DNA from: Celoporthe dispersa
Lineage: Eukaryota > Ascomycota > Sordariomycetes > Diaporthales > Cryphonectriaceae
NCBI GenBank assembly: GCA_016584495.1
Contig: WAID01000005.1
Coordinates: 1,376,501-1,440,500, forward strand
Direction: 5' to 3'
DNA: 64,000 bases
A model generated the notes under the pieces. It was not told the DNA's origin, did no database searches, and worked only from the letters and a program-made list of their open reading frames with translations. Positions 56,507 to 64,000 of the stretch are shown here, in pieces (the first letter of the stretch is position 1; the number at the start of each line of letters is the position of its first letter). The position numbers and the translations under genes are program-made.

Positions 56507-58834
56507 CCTCTGCTGTATCTCTCCAGGACCCCCGGAGCCTGACGGAGTCTGACGGATAATGAACCCGAACAGAGCAGAATGGACCAAGTCCGTCCGTCGA
56601 TGTGTGTCCCTCTGCCTGCTGACAATCCGTTATATGTCCAGTTCAGGGATGCGGCACGCCGGGTGAGTCTAAGGCGGTGCTGCAGGTCTGCATTCTCCCA
56701 CAAGCCCAACTGGCCTGTCCTCCGAAAAGCGCTGCGTCTTACTTAGCGCCCGCCGCCCTTGGTGCTTCTTCTTAGGTTCAAAGATTTGCGAGATCCCTCT
56801 AGGTTGGCGACATTGCGGCCCCTGAAGACATCGTTTCAGCGTCCGTCCTAGGCTGTGGCTTCCCCTGTATGGGAGTAGTAGTCGTCGTCGAGGTTGAAAC
56901 GGGATACTTTTTGGCAGGTGCAACTCGTCCGCCCGGGTTGGGTAGGCATGCACGGGTGGGCAGCAGAAGGCTCCTTCCCCCTGCAGCCTGTTGTACGGCC
57001 GGCACGCCCAACAGCTGAAAGTGTACAATGTACGTACTGCGGCTTGGCCTGGCTCTCGGGAATAAGGACCGCTTTGGAACGGCGCAAAAGCAGCTGGCAA
57101 AAGCGGGGGTGGCAGTCCCGCGGCGTACGGTGCGCCACAAGACGAGGGACGAGAGAATAGCCACTGTTTAAGTAGCATTAATAATTCACAAGCCAGATGA
57201 ATGACTTTGTTGAGACAATGCCCTTCCGTCTTCCACACCATGACTTATCACTATCACAACTACGGTGTGGATAGCATCCATTATCGTGTTGTTAACCAGG
57301 CATGCATCTTCCACACCCTCTCGACCATTGAGTATTTAACTATTCGGAAACATCTGCCATCATTATCCTGGAGGCCGAACTCGTAGAGCAGCCTGCTAAA
57401 TTTTTTCGGCACACCCTAGTTGACTGCGCTGGATGACCTGTGTAATGATTGCACGGTTCCTGTGTGCCTCGGAACTCTAGGCCTTTGCAGTATCTGAAGA
57501 CCCATGGCTCGCATATGTTGGGGCTATAACTATGTATATGAATTGTGGATACAAAAGACGACTGGGTCTCTGGTTTGCTCTTACCTATAGAGAGGAGGAC
57601 CTTACAACAACTATTTCTGGCAAATATTATGTCACCCAGTCTGATATAGGGCCCGGCAATTCACCACTCTTGTAGGGGAGTAAACCTCTGTAGGAGCCCC
57701 AAGAGAGAGTACTGGACTGGCATTCTAAGGATGTGGGTGTGCTGCAAGAGATTGACCCGCCACGGCGACATGGTCGTCGCGTGTATATCCATATTTATTT
57801 GGTTTTTGGTGGTTTTTTTTTCACCACAGCAACACGCAAAGTCTCAGTAGGCCTCTGGTACGGACAGGATCATAAGTCCTTGGTAAATGATCCACATTCT
57901 TCATCATACTAAATTCTTGAGTCTAGTTCCACCTCCAATGCGCTGGGTAAGTTCTGCTCCTGTTGGGCGCCTCCTCTAGTGCCTCTTTGAAAACTCGCTG
58001 AGGATTGTTCGTCAGAATGCAGACCAGGGCAGTCCTAATTTGTGATATGCTGTAACTCCCAGGCTATCGACTGAGGACTCCATCAGCTACGGCATATCAT
58101 AAGCGCCGGGCTGTTCCGTGCTCTTGATTACTTAGTCTCGGGATTTGACTGACTGGGGTCTTCGGGGAATCGGAACACGAGAACAGTTGCTGATTGGCAT
58201 CATCATCACCACCAGGGCAAAGGCTGCGCTGACAAGGAGGACAAGACGTCTTGGGACCGCTGCGAAAGACTGGAGATGATGGCAGTGAGGACCATGGTAG
58301 ATATAAAAAGACCATCTATCTATCTGCAGGAGAGGTCTCAGGGATCAATATCAGTAATTATAACAGCAATAAGGACCATTACTTCTTAAATCGCATGTGG
58401 GACGAAATGAGTCCTACTGTAGCGTGAGGTTGGAGCCCAAGTGCGATGTGGCGTCCTAGTTGCTACATCTTGAAGTGACTCGTGATGGAAGCCATTTCTG
58501 CAAAGATTTGCTCCTTAAAATGAACTTGAAGGAGCATCACCTTATGCCTTTGAGAGCCTCCATCACGACTACGAGTAAGGGAAGGGGTCGTTCTTCTTTT
58601 TCTTTGGGGGGGGGGGGGTTAGTTTGTTCTCAGGGTCACGGCCAGGGTTCCATGCGATGCTGAGCCGAGGCATTGAAACCGCCGGCCTCCTTCCCGAGAT
58701 TCATGGTCGTCATTGCCCCCCCGAGACCGGATACCATCGGGTGTGGAGAGAAAGAAGTGGCCCTCCTCCACGATTGGGAAACATGGCAACCTTCTCCTGC
58801 CCTCCTCCACGTCACATTGGCTCTCATCGATAAC
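56507..58834. other. intergenic, no supported gene
   Basis: Promoter of the preceding minus regulator on the left. Frames at 56669-57241 have no motifs. The right end (58500-58834) is the promoter and leader of glutaryl-CoA dehydrogenase and contains G13 at 58606-58618. Confidence 0.5.
58606..58618. repeat. 13-base G homopolymer
   Basis: Uninterrupted G13 about 220 bp upstream of the glutaryl-CoA dehydrogenase start. Confidence 0.9.
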
Positions 58835-60308
58835 ATGTATAGGACGGTCCTCTCGCGATGTGCGCGGCAGACAGCACCGGTACTGCGAGCTGGTGCCCGC
58901 CGAAGCTATGCAGCCCCCTCCTCGGCGCCACCATTTGACTGGCAGGACCCTCTCAACGTGAAGAATCTCCTGACGGAGGAGGAGCTGGCGATCGCCGAGA
59001 CGGCAGAGAAGTACTGCCAGGAGCAGTTGTTACCAAGAGTCCTCCGTATGCCGCCCCCGGTCCGCGCGCCCACGACTACCTCCCTCCCGCTCTTCCGCTC
59101 TCCCAGCCCGCTGCCTCTGGCGTATATAATAAGATAGGTCTGCTAATCTATGTCATGTGCATTGTGTAGAGGCTTACCGCGACGAAAACTACCACCGCGA
59201 GATCCTCTCCGAGATGGGCGCCCTGGGCCTCCTCGGCGCGACGATTGACGGGTACGGCTGCGCAGGCGCCTCTACGGTGGCCGGCGGGCTGATCACGAAG
59301 GCCGTCGAGCGCGTCGACAGTGGCTACAGGTCGGGCATGTCGGTACAGTCCTCGCTCGTCATGGGAGGCATACTTGAGTTCGGCACAGAGGAGCAGAAGG
59401 ACAAGTTCCTACCCGGCATGGCCAAGGGCGAGGTGCTGGGCGCCTTCGGCCTGACAGAGCCGAATCACGGCTCGGACCCGGGCTCGATGGAGACGACGGC
59501 GCGCCCGCACCCGACCAAAGAGGGCTACTACCTGCTCAGCGGCGGCAAGACGTGGATTACGAACAGCCCAATCGCGGACGTGCTGATGGTGTGGGCCAAG
59601 CTAGCGGAGACGGGCAAGATACGCGGGTTTCTGGTGGAGAGGTCGAGGTGCCCAGCCGGTACGCTCGAGACGCCGCCCATCAAGAACAAGAACGGCCTGC
59701 GAGCGAGCATCACCGGCATGATCCAGATGGACGACGTGCCGGTGCCCAAGGAGATGATGTTTCCGCACGTGGAGGGCCTCCGAGGCCCATTCTCGTGTCT
59801 CAACAGCGCGCGCTACGGCATTGCAACGGGCACGATCGGGGCTCTGGAGGACTGCATCGCGAGGGCGCGGACGTATGCGCTCGAGAGGAAGCAGTTCAAG
59901 GGGAACCCGCTCGCCAAGTACCAGCTGGTGCAGAAGAAGCTGGCGGACGCCACGACGGACGCGGCGTACGGCATGCTGGCGGCGATCCAGGTGGGACGGC
60001 TCAAGGACGAGGGCAAGGCGACGCCCGAGATGATCAGCATGGTGAAGAGGCAGAACTGCGACCGCGCGCTGCAGGGGGCGAGGACGCTGCAGGAGGTGTT
60101 TGGGGGCAACGCGGTCAGCGACGAGTACGGCGTGGGCAGGCATGTGGCCAACCTGTTCGTGACGCAGACATATGAAGGGCAGAGTGACATCCACAGTACG
60201 CAAAGAATACGGTTTGCTCCTTGTGCTTCTCAATAGTACGTCTGCTGACATTTCTGTGCAGGTTTGATACTTGGAAGGGCCATCACCGGCGTTCAGGCGT
60301 TTGCATGA
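58835..60308 (+). CDS. glutaryl-CoA dehydrogenase, mitochondrial
   Basis: Exons are 58835-59045, 59170-60195 and 60262-60308; introns are 124 and 66 nt. Intact, 427 aa. The Arg/Ala-rich N-terminus (MYRTVLSRCARQTAPVLRAG, ARRSYAAP) is a mitochondrial presequence. Acyl-CoA dehydrogenase features follow: DWQDPLNVKNLLTEEE, YGCAGASTVAGG, ERVDSGYRSGMSVQSSLVM, FGLTEPNHGSDPGSMETTAR and GGKTWITNSPIADVLMVWAK. Further on are ARYGIATGTIGALEDC and QLVQKKLAD. The end is TYEGQSDIHSLILGRAITGV, with the catalytic Glu near residue 406. The YEG-x-DIHxLILGRAITG end is diagnostic for glutaryl-CoA dehydrogenase rather than other members. It converts glutaryl-CoA to crotonyl-CoA (with FAD, passing electrons to ETF) in lysine and tryptophan breakdown. 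The last exon encodes only 15 residues but carries the conserved end, which supports the model. Confidence 0.95.
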
Positions 60309-61844
60309 GGCCTGCGTGTCCCCTTGAAGGCGTGGGCCGCGTCACGATCACCTCATCCGGGTTAGTATATCGTGCACATATATATATATACTGGGGAGCC
60401 CGTGTAGCCACCTTCGCATATGCCACAGCAGAGAGCGAGGCCAAATGAGGGCTGGTGCACGTGGGATGGGCCACACTATCTATGCCACGAGAGGGTATGC
60501 CGTGCTACAACATGTCTAGACCGTCTGTCGAGATGTCCCCCAAGACACTGCTCAGCAAGCCACTAACGTCCCGGCCACCACGGCGCCATAATCAGACGCA
60601 GCCGACAGCCCCCTTTCTGCGGCGGTTCCGACCTCGTCCGCGGTCCATCCCTGAGCCCCCTACTTTAGCGCTGTCCTCCTTGTAGACATCTCGGTCGACG
60701 TCATGATGCCAATAGCGAATTCTAGCGGCAGGCCTTTGAGTGAGACTGAAAAAAAAGAATAAAACCCTTGCGGTAGAAGTGACAAATGATAATGTCTTGT
60801 GTTGATTAGGGCCTCGTCCTCGGCACGCCTCCTCCCAGGCAGGAGTTGTGACGAGCAGCCCAAAAACAATAGAGGGCTGGTCTGGCGTCTTGCGACGCTA
60901 ACACGATCATGTAGCTCTTGAGCCTCTGTCATATGGTCAGGTACCACGAGCCAGTTTAGGGAGGGGCAGCCCGCGCTCAGTTGGGCTGCCGGCCAGGCAC
61001 CAACCGCCTGGAGAGAACCAGGCTAGCAGGACGTTCACTGGCCTGACTGGTCATTCTTCAGCCGTTTGCCTGATAGCGCACATCAGGTGGCCGCGCACAG
61101 CAGGTCACAAGTGGGCATCCCTTTGTTTCGCACCTGGTGCTAGGTCCCCACATTGGAGCCAACTGGTCAGTGAAGGCACTGGAAACTGGCTGGCAAGCGG
61201 TAGTCACTGCTGACTGGGCGGCGGGCCACCGTAACCAGCCTTCCCTGCGCTTCCAAGGTTTTCAGGCCCCTCCATCCAGCACGACGGACAGCTTCTTTCT
61301 TCCACTTGCCAACACCTTCTTCCCAATTCTCATCACCAACCGTCCACCACCGCCGCCACCACCACACACCGTACTGCGGAACAACAACCCAACTCAGCCC
61401 AACCCGGCACAAAACACACGATACCACATCTGTATGTTTGCCTTCCTGCGTGCAACAGCACTTGACCACACTCATGCACAGCCCTGTCAATCACCTGCAG
61501 GCATGCACCACCCTACCTAGACCCGATCTACCTCGCCTCTCTGGGCCAATGTTTCTCTGCTGCCAGTGAATCAATCAAACCACCTCTGGTGCCTTTCGCC
61601 GTCAACTCTCGTCCAACTCCACTGCCTTCTGCGCGTTTCCATCTGCCTCAGGCTGACAAGAAGCTAAACTTTCTCCGTGTCACAGTCTCACCAGAAGATT
61701 AATACTTTTTCTCCCGTCTTCCTACGACTTGCGACCTTCCCCGGACCAGATCCAACCGATACCGCCTCATCGTCACCGACGCCTCTTTGTGTCCCTTTTT
61801 TTTTTCCTTTTGACATCTACCACCCCCCTCAACAATCCACAAAA
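60309..61844. other. intergenic, promoter and leader of the E2 gene
   Basis: No gene seen. 61260-61844 is strongly CT/CA-rich on the plus strand, typical of the leader of a highly expressed fungal gene, and ends in CACAAAAATGG at the E2 start. Confidence 0.55.
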
Positions 61845-62896
61845 ATGGCTCTGAAGCGCATCAACAAGGAACTGACCGACCTCGGCCGGTATGTCGATAT
61901 TCTTTTTTCCTTATTCCCTCTCTTGCCTCGTTGGCCTGTGTTGGCTTTCCTGCTGTTATCGCTGCGTGCGAGGTGGGGTGAAACTGATGTCTTCTGTTGG
62001 AGCGGGGCTGTTGTTGTTGGCCTCCGCCCTTCAGAACATCATCACCACCCACACAACATCAAACCTCTATGGGGCCAGCGATTATAGCAGCCATCGCAGG
62101 ACATCTCGGTCTCCATTTCTTTCACTGGCTGACAACTTCTTGACAGCGACCCTCCCTCATCATGCTCTGCTGGTCCAGTCGGCGAGGATCTGGTAGGAAT
62201 TGCCCCTCTCTCCCTCCCCTCCCACCGATAAGCGCCAGCATCCTGCGCGAATTCGCATATCGGCACACGACCCGTTGTGCTGGCAACGAACATCTTCGAG
62301 ATGATGTGCTGACATACTGCTCTCGAATAGTTCCACTGGCAGGCCACCATCATGGGCCCTGTAAGTACCCTTCTTCCGTCTTGATCTCCTACACCCCGCC
62401 GCCAGTCTCTCTGGCTCCCACCGATGAATGTCGCCGTCGGACGTGCCGAACCGAACGTTTGATGCAGGCCTGGATCATCTGCTGACATTTTCCCTGCAGC
62501 AAGACTCACCATACGCCGGCGGCGTCTTCTTCCCTCGCCATCCACTTCCCTACAGACTACCCCTTCAAGCCTCCCAAGGTCAACTTCACCACCCGCATCT
62601 ACCACCCCAACATCAACAGCAACGGTAGCATCTGCTTGGACATCCTGCGTGACCAATGGTCTCCCGCTCTGACCATCTCCAAAGGTAAGCTGAGTCTGGC
62701 TGTCACCCTCCCCCCGCCCCGCCGAATCCCTACCGCCGCTGACAAAACGGATAAAGTTCTGCTCTCTATCTGCTCCATGTTGACCGACCCCAACCCCGAC
62801 GACCCTCTTGTGCCCGAGATCGCACACATGTACAAGACCAAGCGAGACGAGTACGAGCGGACTGCGCGCGAGTGGACGCAGAAGTACGCCATCTAG
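61845..62896 (+). CDS. ubc4: ubiquitin-conjugating enzyme E2, Ubc4/Ubc5 class; +1 frameshift
   Basis: Exons are 61845-61888, 62147-62192, 62331-62360, 62500-62684 and 62757-62896; introns are 258, 138, 139 and 72 nt. The start MALKRINKELTDLGR is followed by DPPSSCSAGPVGEDLFHWQA, TIMGP, FPTDYPFKPPKVNFTTRIYH, then HPN and SICLDILRDQWSPALTISK with the catalytic Cys at position 85, and the end EWTQKYAI. After GVFF the frame breaks at a CCC (62532-62534); with one base less, the sequence continues as LAIHFPTDY and the protein is exactly 147 aa, the length of this family. Ubc4/5 enzymes transfer ubiquitin to substrates, often misfolded or short-lived proteins. The residue after MGP is Gln rather than the usual Asn/Gly. 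Loss of this gene is usually severe, so the break is probably technical. Confidence 0.92.
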
Positions 62897-64000
62897 AGCA
62901 CCCAGCCAACCTAGACAGGTCGGAAGAGGTGGTTAAGATGGGTTGGATGGACATGAGTTTCTGTTGTTGAGGCAGGGCCAAAGGGACGAGGTTGGCAAGA
63001 GTTAGATGTCGAGGCTACCCGACGGATGGACACACACACCTACACCCTCCACCCCCCTTTCCATACCGGGGCGTCGAACTTTCCCTCGCCAAGATTTTCT
63101 TAAGGACTGGCTTTACTATGGCGTTGCATTCCACACATCTCGGGTTACGGACATTGGTCGGTTGCGACGAGGTTGGTTTCACTGTTCTCTGACGACACCA
63201 TAACACATCATGACCTCGGGGAAAGGGGATTACACGTGCATTGCAGATAGTCAGACAGCATAAGGAATCGACGTGGACATTACAATCAATCACTTCCAGT
63301 GTCAGACTTGCAATGTGCGTTTGTGGGGCTGGAAGTACAACCCATAATGGGCAACCAGGTGCATTGTGTCTGTGGAGAAATACGCGGAGCGTGCAATATC
63401 CCAGCCGCATATCATCTGGATGAAGGTATCGTCCAGTAAATCAGGACCGTCCATACAATGAGCTCCCTCCTCGGGCTGAACATCGTTCCTAAGAGAAAGG
63501 CAACCAGAGTATTTCCAGAAGGTGAACCCCCTTCTCCCTCCCCCCCGGAAGGAACCAGAGGGAAGCGAGACAGGAAACCCTCCTTCAGGCACAGAGTTAG
63601 GCTGGAACGCTTTCTTCTTCTTCTTTTTTTCTTTTATTTGCTCTTTTTCCTTTCCCCTTTCCTTCGGACCTCCGACGGGGAGACTGCCACAAAAGGAGAC
63701 TACCCAAACCTTGCTTCCTAGGTAGACAAACACACTGCAGACTTGCTTTACGAACTTGACCTGCCGGTGCCGCGATTGAAGGGTGTATAGAATTTGGATG
63801 TGTCCTCCAGAATTACGAGCACTGTCCTATCGACCTACAAATAAGAGCCCCTTAGCACGGAATGGCAGAGCGTGAATGCTGCAAGGCCGTGTGAGATAAA
63901 GAACCCATCGACAGGAAGAAGGCAACAGGGGGAAGACGACAGTCCAACGACTTGTTACTTGTGTGAAGCTTGATCGCAGTCTTGACGAGCACGAAACAAG
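62897..64000. other. 3' region of the E2 gene, then no recognised gene
   Basis: Short frames only; a T-rich tract lies at 63610-63660. No features supported. Confidence 0.5.

Noticed and set aside
57809..57828. GGTGG...T9...CACCA hairpin-like stretch as a regulatory element
   Set aside because: Short arms around a T-run, far from any gene; likely chance.
59552..60251. Long sense and antisense frames inside glutaryl-CoA dehydrogenase
   Set aside because: Shadows caused by high GC3 of the real exon.
15786..62896. Programmed +1 frameshifting or RNA editing as the cause of the breaks
   Set aside because: The sites share no slippery motif, occur in unrelated genes and involve different bases; error or slippage in runs is simpler.
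63302..63733. 143-residue minus frame downstream of the E2 gene
   Set aside because: Contains a Lys-rich stretch encoded by an A/T tract and no family pattern; likely 3' non-coding sequence.
1..64000. CRISPR arrays, rRNA genes, bacterial operons, prophage
   Set aside because: No repeat-spacer pattern or rRNA core sequences were seen; spliced genes show a fungal nuclear origin.

Overview
The window looks like nuclear DNA of a filamentous ascomycete (Pezizomycotina; Sordariomycetes is a guess). The gene families are Zn2Cys6 regulators, YAT-type amino-acid permeases, a SUR7/PalI-like membrane protein, a fungal protoglobin and an NmrA-like reductase. Introns are short (about 50-190 nt) with GTGAGT/GTAAGT-type donors, CTGAC/CTAAT-like branch points and YAG acceptors. 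One intronless tRNA-Arg(CCG) is present. Gene models were joined by hand from reading frames, splice signals and recalled family features; no database was searched.

Layout. 1-15.7 kb is gene-poor and holds only weak or small candidates (541-1218, 8756-9056, 10918-11256, 14101-14490). 15.8-22.7 kb: a Myb/SANT-like protein with a huge Gln/His/Glu repeat, an amino-acid permease and a protoglobin. 23.9-29.1 kb: a decayed unknown gene, an NmrA-like oxidoreductase and a P-loop protein resembling phage-type kinases. 29.4-33.9 kb: a second permease and an MFS transporter, convergent with 38 bp between stop codons, then the tRNA. 34.4-44.7 kb: a large Zn2Cys6 regulator, a SUR7-like protein, a HAD hydrolase convergent with a conserved unknown gene, and a small three-exon gene. 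45.1-45.6 kb: a MITE-like foldback element. 47.1-56.5 kb: a weak candidate gene, a Zn2Cys6 regulator, an atypical SDR, a truncated P450 pseudogene and another Zn2Cys6 regulator, resembling a small decayed metabolite cluster. 58.8-62.9 kb: glutaryl-CoA dehydrogenase and a Ubc4/Ubc5-type E2.

The most striking global feature is a recurrent lesion. At least nine places in seven genes have exactly one surplus base in a short homopolymer, after which the conserved protein continues in the next frame. One lies in the E2 gene, whose single-base correction gives exactly 147 residues with the catalytic Cys at position 85. This makes sequence or assembly error the likeliest explanation, and most of the apparent pseudogenes here should not be taken at face value. 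The P450 is the exception: it also has nonsense codons, a one-base loss and no haem-binding end.

Functionally the window mixes housekeeping genes (E2, glutaryl-CoA dehydrogenase, tRNA), nutrient uptake (two permeases, MFS) with nearby regulators, and a possible specialised-metabolism remnant.
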